Source: DATBSK01 sp964501785 (lineage in GTDB: Bacteria; Actinomycetota; Acidimicrobiia; IMCC26256; PALSA-555). From it: DNA of 64,000 nucleotides. Each line of letters opens with the position of its first letter. The first letter of the stretch is position 1. The DNA is taken from contig CAZCUD010000010.1 of assembly GCA_964501785.1 (NCBI GenBank), forward strand, positions 1-64,000, in the 5' to 3' direction. Below are positions 1 to 9,787 of the stretch, in pieces. The translations under genes were made by a program, and so were the position numbers. The notes beneath the pieces are model-generated. The model had not been told where the DNA came from. It searched no databases and was given only the letters and a program-made list of their open reading frames with translations.

Positions 1-655
1 CGCCGGCGGCGTGGCTGGTGTGGGCGCGGCGACAGATCGCGGCGAGCGCGTCCGCACCTCGATGCGCCCGCGAGTCCCACGGCTGACCCTTGGCGGGACG
101 CATCGTCTCGATCTCGTGCTCGAGCATCGCCTCGACGAACGCGGCGTCGACGTCGAAGATCGTCCCCGCCAACCGCAGCCCGTGCCCGTCCTTGGTGCGC
201 CACCACCGGAACGCGCGTGCCTCGCGGCGGCGCTGCATCTCTTCGGGGGTGACGACCCGGGACTTGCGCAGCAGACGCCGCAGCTCACTCGGCGCACAGT
301 GCTCGGCCCGCTGGGCCCACTCAACGTCGGTGTCGGGCGTGGCGAGCTCGACCAACGGCACCAGCTGATCCAACGACAGACGCCCCGCCTCCGCCAACGC
401 CCGGATCGCGGGCAGGTCTTCGAGCGCCCGGGCCACCGCGACCTCCTCGCGTGCCGAACGCGACGACGTGCGATCCCGCGCCGCGACCCACTCGCTCGCC
501 GCCCGGCCGCCCATCGCGCCGCGCTCGTCGAGCACCCGATCCATCCGCACCCGCGCCAGACGCGCCCGCCGCTCGCGCTCGCGTGCCGCATCCCGGGCCG
601 CGAGGAGCCGCTCGTTCGGCCACGTCCGCAGCTCGTCCAACGACGGGACCCGCAT
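1..655 (-). CDS. DUF222/HNH endonuclease-like protein (13E12 type), 5' part only
   Basis: This is the N-terminal 218 residues of a protein whose reading frame runs off the left edge of the window. It starts at ATG 655 behind GGGAGGAGGTGTG. The helical, Arg/Glu-rich N-terminus and the stretch ending in FRWWRTKDGHGLRLAG and FDVDAAFVEAMLEHEIE are typical of the DUF222 domain, which in this family precedes a C-terminal HNH nuclease domain. The HNH part is outside the window. These proteins form the 13E12 repeat family of actinobacteria; their biochemical role is poorly defined. The gene at 49537 belongs to the same broad family but is not a close copy. Upstream lies a LexA-type palindrome with a TTGACA box, so DNA-damage control is likely. 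Confidence 0.8.
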   Translation of the reverse strand, partial: MRVPSLDELRTWPNERLLAARDAARERERRARLARVRMDRVLDERGAMGGRAASEWVAARDRTSSRSAREEVAVARALEDLPAIRALAEAGRLSLDQLVPLVELATPDTDVEWAQRAEHCAPSELRRLLRKSRVVTPEEMQRRREARAFRWWRTKDGHGLRLAGTIFDVDAAFVEAMLEHEIETMRPAKGQPWDSRAHRGADALAAICRRAHTSHAAG

Positions 656-760
656 CACACCTCCTCCCGAGGATCGCCACCAGCGACACACCCTCCGGAG
701 CACCCGGAGAAGGTCTCGACTGGCTCGTTCGACTGTGGGGGAAGTGATCATCCCCATCCG

Positions 761-785
761 ACCGAACGTGTGTTCGGTCTGTCAA
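761..785 (-). promoter_or_regulatory. LexA-type SOS box with -35 element upstream of the DUF222/HNH gene
   Basis: The perfect palindrome ACCGAACGTGTGTTCGGT (761-778) contains CGAAC-N4-GTTCG, the actinobacterial LexA box. On the minus strand TTGACA (785-780) sits 3 nt before it, as expected for a promoter whose spacer is covered by the repressor. A clear -10 hexamer is not visible. The box is about 108-121 nt upstream of ATG 655. The same box, with the same GTGT core, lies before the second DUF222/HNH gene at 49537. Confidence 0.75.
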
Positions 786-842
786 CCGCTGCAGACCACC
801 GAACCCCGGAGGCGTGACGCGGTCGCGGCGACGCGCCGAGGG

Positions 843-1586
843 CTAGGTCCGAGGGTTGACGGACCAGGCGACCGACTCGACGACCGGCTCGATCGCGGGC
901 GGCTCGAAGGCGTGGCCCATGCCGGTCACGAGCCGCAGCCGGCGAGGCTCGGGTGCCGCGTCGTACAGCGCGTCGGCGTCGGCGGCCGGGATGAAGGGGT
1001 CCGCGGTCCCGTGCACGACCGCGAGCGGCACGCGCACGAGCGGCACGAGGTCGATCGGTGGCGCCGGCCGCGGCCGCGGACGAGCGATCCGCACCTTGAC
1101 GTAGCGGCGGGCGGCCCAGCGACCGGGTGGGGTCTGGGTCATCAGCGCGGACAGCACCCCCCGCGCGTTGCGCGGGAGCGTCCAGCGCGCGGGACAGCTC
1201 ACCAGCACGAGCCCCGCGACGCGTCCAGCCGGTGCGTGCTCGACGGCGTAGCGCAGGGCTCCGATGGCACCCATCGACGCGCCGACGAGCCCGACCGGAC
1301 CCGATCCGGACGCGTCGACCACTGCGGCGACGTCGAGCGCCTCGTCGGTGCCGAGCGTCGCCTCACCGCCGCTCGCGCCGTGCCCGCGCGCGTCGAACGT
1401 CAGCACGACGTGCCCTGCGTCCGTCAGTGCGCCGGCGACCGCACGCACGCGCGCCTCGGAGCCCGAAGCCCCGAACCCGTGGACCACCACGACCGTCGTG
1501 CCGCTGGGAGGCGCGGACGCTGCCCAGCTCCTCGCGACGATGCGAACGCCGTCCGCAGCCTCGAGGTCGAGCAGCGTCTCGGTCAC
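843..1586 (-). CDS. alpha/beta hydrolase
   Basis: This is a 247-residue alpha/beta hydrolase fold protein. It shows the oxyanion region VVVVHGFGASG, the FDARGHGAS stretch, the nucleophile elbow GASMGA (Ser) and a C-terminal GMGHAF carrying the catalytic His; VHGTADPFIP holds the likely Asp. No signal peptide is seen, so it is probably cytosolic. GTG 1586 was chosen because it overlaps the stop of cysQ by 4 nt (GTGA), which indicates translational coupling; an upstream extension would only mirror cysQ sequence. The substrate cannot be read from the sequence; lipase/esterase or lysophospholipase-like activity is possible. Confidence 0.8.
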   Translation of the reverse strand: MTETLLDLEAADGVRIVARSWAASAPPSGTTVVVVHGFGASGSEARVRAVAGALTDAGHVVLTFDARGHGASGGEATLGTDEALDVAAVVDASGSGPVGLVGASMGAIGALRYAVEHAPAGRVAGLVLVSCPARWTLPRNARGVLSALMTQTPPGRWAARRYVKVRIARPRPRPAPPIDLVPLVRVPLAVVHGTADPFIPAADADALYDAAPEPRRLRLVTGMGHAFEPPAIEPVVESVAWSVNPRT

Positions 1587-2335
1587 GCCGCGACGGCGGC
1601 CAGCACCTCTCGGGCGAGGTCCTGGCGGCACACGACCAGATCGGGGAGCCAAGGATCGCGGCGGTTGTACTCGAGCGGTGAGCCGTCGATGCGCGACACG
1701 TGCAGTCCTGCGGCAACCGCGACCGCCGCCGGCGCCGCGGAGTCCCACTCGTACTGCCCGCCCGAATGGACGTACGCGTCGACGGTGCCGTCGACGACCG
1801 CCATCGTCTTCGCGCCCGCCGAGCCCATGCCGACGAGCTCGCCACCGAGCGCGTCGGCGACGCGCTGCGCCGCAGCCGGTGGGCGCGTCCGGCTCACGAC
1901 CACGCGCACCGGCCGCTCGGGCGCGACCGGAGCAGGAGGTGGGTCGGCGGTCGCGAGCACGCGGCCCTGGGCGGGGAGCGCGACCGCTCCCGCCGTCAAC
2001 CCGTCAGCGCGCGTCCACAGCGCGACGTGCACCGCCCAGTCGGTGCGACCGGCCTCGGTGAACTCGCGCGTCCCGTCGAGCGGGTCGATGATCCAGACGC
2101 GGTCGGCATCGATGCGGCGCGGGTCGTCGGCCGACTCCTCCGACAGGACGCTGTCGCCGGGATGCTCCTCGCGCAGCAGCTCGAGGAGGCGTCGGTTGGC
2201 GAGCACGTCGCCGGCGTCGCCGAGCGATCGCCGACCCCATTCGTCGGAGGCGGCCCGCTCGCGCAGCTCGAGGAGCAGACCCCCGGCCTCCTCGGCGTAA
2301 CGTGCCGCGTCTTCTGCATCTCCCACGGGCGGCAT
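1583..2335 (-). CDS. cysQ: 3'(2'),5'-bisphosphate nucleotidase (CysQ, inositol monophosphatase family)
   Basis: The 250-residue protein carries the metal-site signatures of the inositol monophosphatase superfamily: LSEES, IIDPLDGTREF (DPxDGT) and a C-terminal WDSAAP. The stretch GRTDWAVHVALW closely follows actinobacterial CysQ, which removes the 3'-phosphate of PAP/PAPS in sulfate assimilation; general inositol-phosphatase activity is also known in the family. Length is normal. ATG 2335 precedes MPPVGDAEDAARYAEE. It is the first gene of a two-gene operon with the alpha/beta hydrolase, joined by a 4-nt overlap. Confidence 0.88.
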   Translation of the reverse strand: MPPVGDAEDAARYAEEAGGLLLELRERAASDEWGRRSLGDAGDVLANRRLLELLREEHPGDSVLSEESADDPRRIDADRVWIIDPLDGTREFTEAGRTDWAVHVALWTRADGLTAGAVALPAQGRVLATADPPPAPVAPERPVRVVVSRTRPPAAAQRVADALGGELVGMGSAGAKTMAVVDGTVDAYVHSGGQYEWDSAAPAAVAVAAGLHVSRIDGSPLEYNRRDPWLPDLVVCRQDLAREVLAAVAA

Positions 2336-2427
2336 TCTGACCGACCGACGCCCGCCGGCCGACTCGAACGATCCCGCCCCCGACCGCTGTGGTCCGCTAC
2401 CGTCCCCCGGCGACCGAAGGGACCGCC

Positions 2428-3123
2428 ATGACCACGCCTCCCGAACCCGATCCGACGATGCCGGTGCCCACCGGTGGCGAGCCGACGCAGGCCGTGCCAC
2501 CGGTCGCGGGCGGCGAGCCGACGATCCCCGTCCAGGGGGAGACGTTCGGCGGCGGCGCGGGTGGGCCCGGCGGCCCGACCGGGCCGGGCGGGGTCGACGA
2601 CGCCGGCGACAGCCGACGTCTCTGGATGATCGCCGGCGGCATCCTCCTCGCAGGCATCATCATCGCGGTCATCGTGATCCTCGCCGCCGGTGGTGGCGAC
2701 GACGACACGCCGACGACGACCACGTCCAGCTCGACGACCAGCTCCTCCACGACGACGACCACCGCGCCCACGACGACCACCGCGCCCCCGACCACGACGG
2801 CCCAGGGTCCCCAGATCCAGCAGTTCACGGTCAACAGCTCGTCGGTCAGCTGCCCGTCCACGACCCAGATCACGCTGACGTGGTCGACGCAGAACGCGCA
2901 GAGCGTCACGGTGAGCATCGACAACCCGAACGGTCCGTTCGGCAACTACCCGCCGACGGGCAGCGAGCCGTTCCCGTTCGCGTGCGGGGCCGGGCCGGGC
3001 TCGGTGCAGCACATCTACTACCTGCGCGCGAACGGCTCGGGCGGTCAGAGCACCCAGTCCCAGGTGAGCGTGACGGGGAGCTTCCCGCCGCCCTCGTCGA
3101 CGACCCCGAGCACGCTCGAGTAG
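2428..3123 (+). CDS. Pro/Gly/Thr-rich single-pass membrane protein
   Basis: I do not recognise a family. The 231-residue protein has a Pro/Gly-rich N-terminus of about 65 residues, one hydrophobic segment (WMIAGGILLAGIIIAVIVIL), a low-complexity Thr/Ser/Pro stalk, and a C-terminal beta-rich domain of about 100 residues with two cysteines (SCPSTTQITLTWSTQNA and FACGAG). This domain looks like a small extracellular Ig-like fold in which TWST..AxxVTVSID resembles beta strands. The architecture suggests a type II membrane protein with an exported domain on a flexible stalk. The ATG at 2428 has a GAAGGGA ribosome site 8 nt upstream. It is divergent from cysQ. Confidence 0.7.
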   Translation: MTTPPEPDPTMPVPTGGEPTQAVPPVAGGEPTIPVQGETFGGGAGGPGGPTGPGGVDDAGDSRRLWMIAGGILLAGIIIAVIVILAAGGGDDDTPTTTTSSSTTSSSTTTTTAPTTTTAPPTTTAQGPQIQQFTVNSSSVSCPSTTQITLTWSTQNAQSVTVSIDNPNGPFGNYPPTGSEPFPFACGAGPGSVQHIYYLRANGSGGQSTQSQVSVTGSFPPPSSTTPSTLE

Positions 3124-3128
3124 TGCAC

Positions 3129-3149
3129 CGGGCGCTCCGTGGGCGCCCG
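3129..3149 (+). terminator. GC hairpin after the Thr-rich membrane protein
   Basis: CGGGCGC pairs with GCGCCCG around a 7-nt loop, 5 nt after the stop codon. There is no T-tract, so factor-independent termination is uncertain, although U-less hairpins are common in actinobacteria. Confidence 0.4.
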
Positions 3150-3218
3150 CACCCGTCGAGCAGAGGGCTCCCGACCGGGGGTGCGGCGCCGGCCCCGCCG
3201 CCGGTTTCCGCGCGGGGG

Positions 3219-3234
3219 GTTACTCGCTGGTAAC
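3219..3234 (+). promoter_or_regulatory. TetR-type palindrome upstream of acyl-CoA dehydrogenase
   Basis: GTTAC-TCGCTG-GTAAC is a 16-bp inverted repeat ending 56 nt before the acyl-CoA dehydrogenase ATG. TTACT..AGTAA-type palindromes are common operators of TetR-family regulators of fatty-acid degradation in actinobacteria. The regulator is not adjacent. Confidence 0.45.
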
Positions 3235-3289
3235 TTGTGGGTATCCCCACTGGGGCCGGCACGGAGCCGCCCTTCCCCAGGAGGCCCAG

Positions 3290-4504
3290 ATGAGCGAGTT
3301 CTCCCTCGAGCTCGACGAGGACCAGCTGCAGATCCAGAAGTGGGTCCACGACTTCGCCGAGAACGTCATCCGTCCCGCCGCCAGCGAGTGGGACGAGCGT
3401 GAAGAGACGCCGTACCCGATCATCGAGGAGGCGGCCAAGATCGGGCTGTACTCGCTCGAGTTCTTCGCCAACTGCACCGCCGACCCCGCGGGCCTGACGC
3501 TCGCGCTGGCGAGCGAGGAGCTCGCCTGGGGCGACGCGGGGATCACGCTGTCGATCCTCGGCAGCACGCTCGCCGTCAGCGGCATCCTCGCGAGCGGCAC
3601 GCCCGACCAGATCGGTGAGTGGCTGCCGCAGTGCTTCGGCACACCCGAGAAGATCCAGCTCGGCGCGTTCTGCGTGAGCGAGCCCGACGCGGGCAGCGAC
3701 GTGTCGAGCCTGCGCACCAACGCGGTGTACGACGAGAAGTCCGACGGCTGGGTGCTCAACGGCACGAAGGCGTGGATCACCAACGGTGGCATCGCCGACG
3801 TGCACGTGGTCGTGGCGCAGGTCGACCCCGAGCTGAAGGGCCGCGGCCACGCCGCGTTCGTGATCGGACCCGACACACCCGGCCTGAGCCAGGGCACGAA
3901 GTACAAGAAGCACGGCATCCGCGCCTCGCACACCGCCGAGGTGATCCTCGACGACGTGCACGTGCCCAGCAGCCAGCTCCTCGGGGGCAAGGAGAAGCTC
4001 GACCAGCGTCTCGCGCGCGCTCGTGAGGGTCAGAAGACCCGCACCCAGGCCGCGATGAGCACCTTCGAGGCCACGCGCCCGCTCGTCGGCGCCCAGGCCC
4101 TCGGCATCGCGCGCGCGGCCTACGAGTACGCGCTCGAGTACGCCAAGGAGCGCAAGGCGTTCGGGCGGGCGATCATCGAGAACCAGGGGATCGCGTTCAA
4201 GCTCTCCGACATGAAGATGGAGATCGACGCGGCCCGGCTCCTCGTCTGGCGCGCCTGCTGGATGGCCGCGAAGAAGAAGGAGTTCACCTCCGGCGAGGGC
4301 TCGATGAGCAAGCTCAAGGCAGGTGAGGTGGCAGTCAAGGCGACCGAGGACGCGATCCAGATCCTCGGCGGCTACGGCTACACACGCGAGTACCCGGTCG
4401 AGCGCTGGCACCGCGACTCGAAGATCTACACGATCTTCGAAGGCACCTCCGAGATCCAGCGCCTGGTGATCGCCCGCGCCATCTCTGGCCTGCACATCCA
4501 GTAG
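3290..4504 (+). CDS. acyl-CoA dehydrogenase
   Basis: A full-length 404-residue acyl-CoA dehydrogenase (FAD enzyme, alpha,beta-dehydrogenation of acyl-CoA, cytosolic). Visible features are FCVSEPDAGSDV (FAD/substrate region), GTKAWITNG, ERKAFG, QILGGYGYTREYPVERWHRDSKI and IFEGTSEIQRLVIAR, which contains the catalytic Glu of the EGT motif. ATG 3290 follows AGGAGG with 7 nt spacing. It appears monocistronic, with a palindromic operator candidate upstream. Chain-length specificity cannot be assigned. A relic of the same kind of C-terminus is found at 12467-12520. Confidence 0.93.
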   Translation: MSEFSLELDEDQLQIQKWVHDFAENVIRPAASEWDEREETPYPIIEEAAKIGLYSLEFFANCTADPAGLTLALASEELAWGDAGITLSILGSTLAVSGILASGTPDQIGEWLPQCFGTPEKIQLGAFCVSEPDAGSDVSSLRTNAVYDEKSDGWVLNGTKAWITNGGIADVHVVVAQVDPELKGRGHAAFVIGPDTPGLSQGTKYKKHGIRASHTAEVILDDVHVPSSQLLGGKEKLDQRLARAREGQKTRTQAAMSTFEATRPLVGAQALGIARAAYEYALEYAKERKAFGRAIIENQGIAFKLSDMKMEIDAARLLVWRACWMAAKKKEFTSGEGSMSKLKAGEVAVKATEDAIQILGGYGYTREYPVERWHRDSKIYTIFEGTSEIQRLVIARAISGLHIQ

Positions 4505-4572
4505 CAGTCGCGGGATCCGGGCCGCGGATCGTCGCGGCGGAGGTCCGGCCGCGCCGGCGCGAGACTGTCGCG

Positions 4573-5223
4573 GTGGACGAGCGGCGAGCGGTGCTGTTCG
4601 CCGATCTCGCCGGGTTCACGGCCCTGACCGAGGCCCACGGTGACGATTCGGCTGTCGACGCGGCCGAGCGCTTCTGCGCCATGGTGAAGGCCGCGCTCGG
4701 GCCCGACGATCGCCTCGTGAAGACCATCGGAGATGCCGCGTTCGTCGTGACGGCGACCCCGCGAGCAGGCCTCGACGTGGCGTTCGAGGTCCTGAGGAGC
4801 GTGGCTGCAGAGCCGAACTTCCCCGGAGTCCGAGCGGGGCTGCACGTCGGCGAGGTGATCGAGCGAGACGGCGACGTCTATGGGGCAACCGTCAACGTCG
4901 CTGCTCGCCTCACCGAGCTCGCGCATGTCGGTCAGCTCGTCACGACGGCATCCGTCGTCGAGCACGTCACGGAGCACGATGGCGCCACCACGCGAGACCT
5001 CGGGTCGATCCGGCTCAAGCACGTGAGCAAGCCCTTCGCGTTGTACGCGGTCGACCTCGATGATCATGAGCCCGAGGCGCAGGTGCTCGATCCGGTGTGT
5101 CGCATGTACATCGACGCCGACGACGCCCCGGCTCGGCTTCCCTGGGGTGGACGCACGTGGATGTTCTGCTCGCTCGAGTGCGCCGCCCGCTTCGCTTCGG
5201 ATCCGGACTCTTACGTGGACTGA
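4573..5223 (+). CDS. class III adenylate/guanylate cyclase domain fused to a YHS domain
   Basis: The 216-residue protein starts with a class III nucleotide cyclase homology domain (residues 1-165). VLFADLAGFTAL carries the first metal Asp, KTIGDAAFV the second, and GDVYGATVNVAARL the region of the transition-state Asn/Arg. The C-terminal 45 residues form a YHS domain: DPVCRMYID and WMFCSLECAARFASDP, with metal-binding type cysteines. YHS domains occur in heavy-metal proteins, and this gene borders the metal-resistance island. It may therefore make cAMP in response to metal, or bind metal with a cyclase-like fold; both are inference. The GTG start at 4573 is the only one that keeps the cyclase N-terminus. 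Confidence 0.82.
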   Translation: MDERRAVLFADLAGFTALTEAHGDDSAVDAAERFCAMVKAALGPDDRLVKTIGDAAFVVTATPRAGLDVAFEVLRSVAAEPNFPGVRAGLHVGEVIERDGDVYGATVNVAARLTELAHVGQLVTTASVVEHVTEHDGATTRDLGSIRLKHVSKPFALYAVDLDDHEPEAQVLDPVCRMYIDADDAPARLPWGGRTWMFCSLECAARFASDPDSYVD

Positions 5224-5235
5224 TCACAGAGCGGA

Positions 5236-5604
5236 TCAGCCGCCTCCGCCCATGCCGCCACCTCGATGGCCACCGCCCATCCCGGGCATCTTGCCCATCG
5301 ATTGCATGTGCGCTGCCATCAGCTCTGCCATCTCGCCGCTCGCCATGAGCTCCCACATCGCGTCGCGATCCATCGCTTCACGCATCTCGGGAGTCATCGA
5401 TGCGCGCATCTGCTCCATCATGGCGGTGAAGTCGGCCATCATCTCGGGCATCGAACCGTCGGACATCATCTGGGCCATGCGGTCGTGCCGAAGACCGTGG
5501 TCGTCGCCGGAACCATGGCCGTCGTCGAAGGCCAAGTAGCCGACCCCGAACCCGATGAGAAGCGCGACGATCGCGCCGAGCACGATCGCCCATGATCGTT
5601 GCAT
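5236..5604 (-). CDS. Met/His-rich membrane-anchored protein
   Basis: A 122-residue protein with one N-terminal hydrophobic segment (WAIVLGAIVALLIGFGVGYL), then a His/Asp-rich stretch (DDGHGSGDDHG), a Met-rich helical middle (AQMMSDGSMPEMM, MRASMTPEMREAM) and a Gly/Met/His tail. Met- and His-rich exported segments are typical of copper-handling proteins, and it lies downstream of the SHOCT and cupredoxin genes on the same strand. ATG 5604 has GGAGG at good spacing; a GTG three nt upstream is the alternative. No named family is certain. Confidence 0.7.
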   Translation of the reverse strand: MQRSWAIVLGAIVALLIGFGVGYLAFDDGHGSGDDHGLRHDRMAQMMSDGSMPEMMADFTAMMEQMRASMTPEMREAMDRDAMWELMASGEMAELMAAHMQSMGKMPGMGGGHRGGGMGGGG

Positions 5605-5631
5605 CACAGTCCTCCCACGAGAGACGAGCGG

Positions 5632-5892
5632 TCAGCGACCGAGCAGCTCGCGACGTTTGCGGTACTCCTCGTCGTCGATCTCGCCGCGCGCGAAGCGATG
5701 ATCGAGCACGTCGATCGCCGACGACTCACGCCGAGCGTGCGAGCTCCCTCGTGAATCACGCGTGAGCGCGTAGATCAGGACTGCGACGAGCCCGACGATC
5801 AGCAGCAGCACGAAGGCCATCATCACCCACCCCCAGCCGTCCATGTGGTCGTTGTCCATCCACTGTTGAGCGATCGGAACCAGCACGTTCAT
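5632..5892 (-). CDS. SHOCT-domain small membrane protein
   Basis: An 86-residue protein with one transmembrane segment (VMMAFVLLLIVGLVAVLIYAL) and a C-terminal SHOCT motif (LDHRFARGEIDDEEYRKRRELL). SHOCT domains are short oligomerisation modules found at the C-terminus of many membrane proteins, often in metal-resistance loci. It ends 27 nt before the Met-rich gene, so the two probably share a transcript. Upstream is an ACTAC/GTAGT palindrome that may bind the BlaI/CopY-type regulator. Confidence 0.8.
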   Translation of the reverse strand: MNVLVPIAQQWMDNDHMDGWGWVMMAFVLLLIVGLVAVLIYALTRDSRGSSHARRESSAIDVLDHRFARGEIDDEEYRKRRELLGR

Positions 5893-5936
5893 CGACAGCC
5901 TCTCGGGTCGTGGCCTGTGTTGCCAGGCACAGACTT

Positions 5937-5951
5937 ACTACGGGGTGTAGT
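5937..5951 (-). promoter_or_regulatory. BlaI/CopY-like palindrome upstream of the SHOCT gene
   Basis: ACTAC-GGGGT-GTAGT lies 45 nt upstream of the SHOCT gene start. BlaI/MecI/CopY regulators bind operators built from TACTAC/GTAGTA or TACA/TGTA half-sites, and a BlaI-family gene lies in this island. Its half-sites and spacing differ from the 17-bp sites at 9365 and 10733, so binding by the same protein is uncertain. Confidence 0.4.
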
Positions 5952-6076
5952 CGTCATCCAGGGCCGAAGGTCCCACTTGCGCATGGGCCGGGCTGCGTGG
6001 CACCGGCCGTCACTTCGACTCGAGGCGATGAGGGTGCTGCGGCGGCCGGGGGCAGGGTCCGGCCGCCGCAGCGATC

Positions 6077-6499
6077 TCACGTGACGACGATCGTCCCGAC
6101 CATGCCTGCCTTGCGATGGCCGGGGATGCTGCACCAGAAGCGGTACGTTCCCGGCTCGTCGATGCGCAGGCCGCCGCGCTTGGTCTTCTTGGCCTTGGCC
6201 GACACGATGTGGCCCTCACGCTTCACGACGAGGTCGTGCAGGATGTCGGTCGAGCGCAGCACGATCGTCACGTCTTCACCCGCTCCGACCGTGATCTCGT
6301 CGGGCGTGAACTCGAACGACTTCGCGCTGACCTCGATCTCACGCGCGCCGGGCACGGTGGGTGCGCTCTCGTGTCGCTTGCTCCCCGAGCCGTGGCCGTG
6401 CTCGCCGCCTCCGCCGTGCCCGTCGCCCGCATGGGCGATGCCGGGGACGGACGTGGCTGCGAGCACCGCCAGGCCGGCGATGATCACTCGGATCTTCAT
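6077..6499 (-). CDS. exported cupredoxin-like protein
   Basis: A 140-residue protein with a signal peptide (MKIRVIIAGLAVLAATSVPG, then IAHAG), a His/Gly-rich linker, and a plastocyanin-like domain. The likely type 1 copper ligands are visible: His in ILHDLVV, Cys and His in WCSIPGH, and Met in KAGM. It would bind copper outside the membrane, either as a carrier or as a sink. It sits in a minus-strand run after the P-type ATPase and a His-containing membrane protein (46-nt gap), which supports a role in metal handling. Confidence 0.87.
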   Translation of the reverse strand: MKIRVIIAGLAVLAATSVPGIAHAGDGHGGGGEHGHGSGSKRHESAPTVPGAREIEVSAKSFEFTPDEITVGAGEDVTIVLRSTDILHDLVVKREGHIVSAKAKKTKRGGLRIDEPGTYRFWCSIPGHRKAGMVGTIVVT

Positions 6500-6545
6500 G
6501 ATCGATCTCCTCGTTCCGTTGGATGCTTCCGGGGACGAGGTCCGA

Positions 6546-6947
6546 TCAACAGCGCAGCTGTCCGGCGAGGAGGGGCGGTGGTGCTCGACCGAGCGAGGAG
6601 CGCTCGCCGGTCACGAGCTCGTACGGTGTGCTGGTCCGTTCGGTCCGGCGTTGCCTGGTCCATCGGCGGCCGAGCTCGAAGGCCGCGAGCAGCGCCGCTC
6701 CGCCGATGGCGAGCCAGAGGCAGATCGCGCCGACGTGGCCGAGTCCGTTGTGGCCGTCCGTGTGGTCCCCGGTGCTGTGCGCCTCGTCGGCGTGGACGAC
6801 GGTCCCGGAGAGTGCCGGAACCTCGGCGGAGGTGAGGCCGTGCATGGCGAGCACGCCGATCGCGAGCACGCCGATGAGCACAGCGAGCGCGAGCGTGTTG
6901 GCCGGAACCGAGCGCCGCCCGGTCGACGAGCCCGACAACGACGACAT
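6546..6947 (-). CDS. small two-TM membrane protein (DUF6153-like)
   Basis: A 133-residue protein with a first hydrophobic segment (LALAVLIGVLAIGVLAMHGL), a periplasmic loop rich in His and Asp (HADEAHSTGDHTDGHNGLGH), a second hydrophobic segment (ICLWLAIGGAALLAAFEL) and a basic tail. The first helix ending in AMHGL resembles the actinobacterial DUF6153 group; this is from memory and not certain. The His-rich loop suggests metal contact. It starts 22 nt after the ATPase stop and is probably co-transcribed with it. Confidence 0.65.
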   Translation of the reverse strand: MSSLSGSSTGRRSVPANTLALAVLIGVLAIGVLAMHGLTSAEVPALSGTVVHADEAHSTGDHTDGHNGLGHVGAICLWLAIGGAALLAAFELGRRWTRQRRTERTSTPYELVTGERSSLGRAPPPLLAGQLRC

Positions 6948-6969
6948 GTAGGAGATCGTAGAGGAGAGA

Positions 6970-9354
<2,385 letters not shown>

Positions 9355-9364
9355 CGTAGTGGGT

Positions 9365-9381
9365 CAACGACAAGTCGTCGT
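9365..9381 (+). promoter_or_regulatory. operator copy 1 between the ATPase and the BlaI-family gene
   Basis: CAACGACAAGTCGTCGT contains the inverted repeat ACGAC-AA-GTCGT (9367-9378). The identical 17 bp, in reverse orientation, occur at 10733-10749 before the CopC-CopD gene. It lies in the short divergent promoter of the P-type ATPase and the BlaI-type repressor, the expected place for an autoregulatory operator. Confidence 0.65.
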
Positions 9382-9418
9382 TCTCGTCCGCGCCGGCTCG
9401 GTGAGGCACAATGCATCG

Positions 9419-9787
9419 ATGGTGAAGCGTGCACGAGGCGAGCTCGAAGCGCGCGTCATGGACGTGCTGTGGAGCGAGGACGAGGCGCTGACGCCACGCG
9501 AGGTGCACGAGCGGGTCGCCACCGCGAGGCGCCCGCTCGCCTACACGACGGTGATGACGATCTTGGTGCGCCTCTGGGAGAAGGGGATGCTCGAGCGCGA
9601 GACACGCGGGCGGGCGTACGCGTACCGCCCGGTCACCGGGCGCGAAGAGTGGGCAGCCCAGCGGATGCACGAGCTGCTCGAGCAGACCGCTGACCCGGCA
9701 GCTGCATTGACGCACTTCGTACGCGCGATCGACGGCAGGGAGGCTGCGCAGCTTCGACGAGCGCTCGACGGGCGGCGGCGCACGTGA
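9419..9787 (+). CDS. BlaI/MecI/CopY-family repressor
   Basis: A 122-residue winged-helix regulator. The N-terminal part ELEARVMDVLW..LTPREVHERV and the recognition region YTTVMTILVRLWEKGMLERE are characteristic of the BlaI/MecI/CopY (Penicillinase_R) family, and the C-terminal third would dimerise. ATG 9419 gives the normal family length. The next gene, an M56 peptidase, overlaps by 4 nt (GTGA), forming the usual repressor/membrane-protease pair. The gene diverges from a metal ATPase, and a shared palindrome lies between them, so it probably represses the metal genes and itself. Confidence 0.88.
   Translation: MVKRARGELEARVMDVLWSEDEALTPREVHERVATARRPLAYTTVMTILVRLWEKGMLERETRGRAYAYRPVTGREEWAAQRMHELLEQTADPAAALTHFVRAIDGREAAQLRRALDGRRRT

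Noticed and set aside
3124..3289. A small gene between the Thr-rich protein and acyl-CoA dehydrogenase
   Set aside because: No coding signal; the region contains a hairpin, a palindrome and the ribosome site only.
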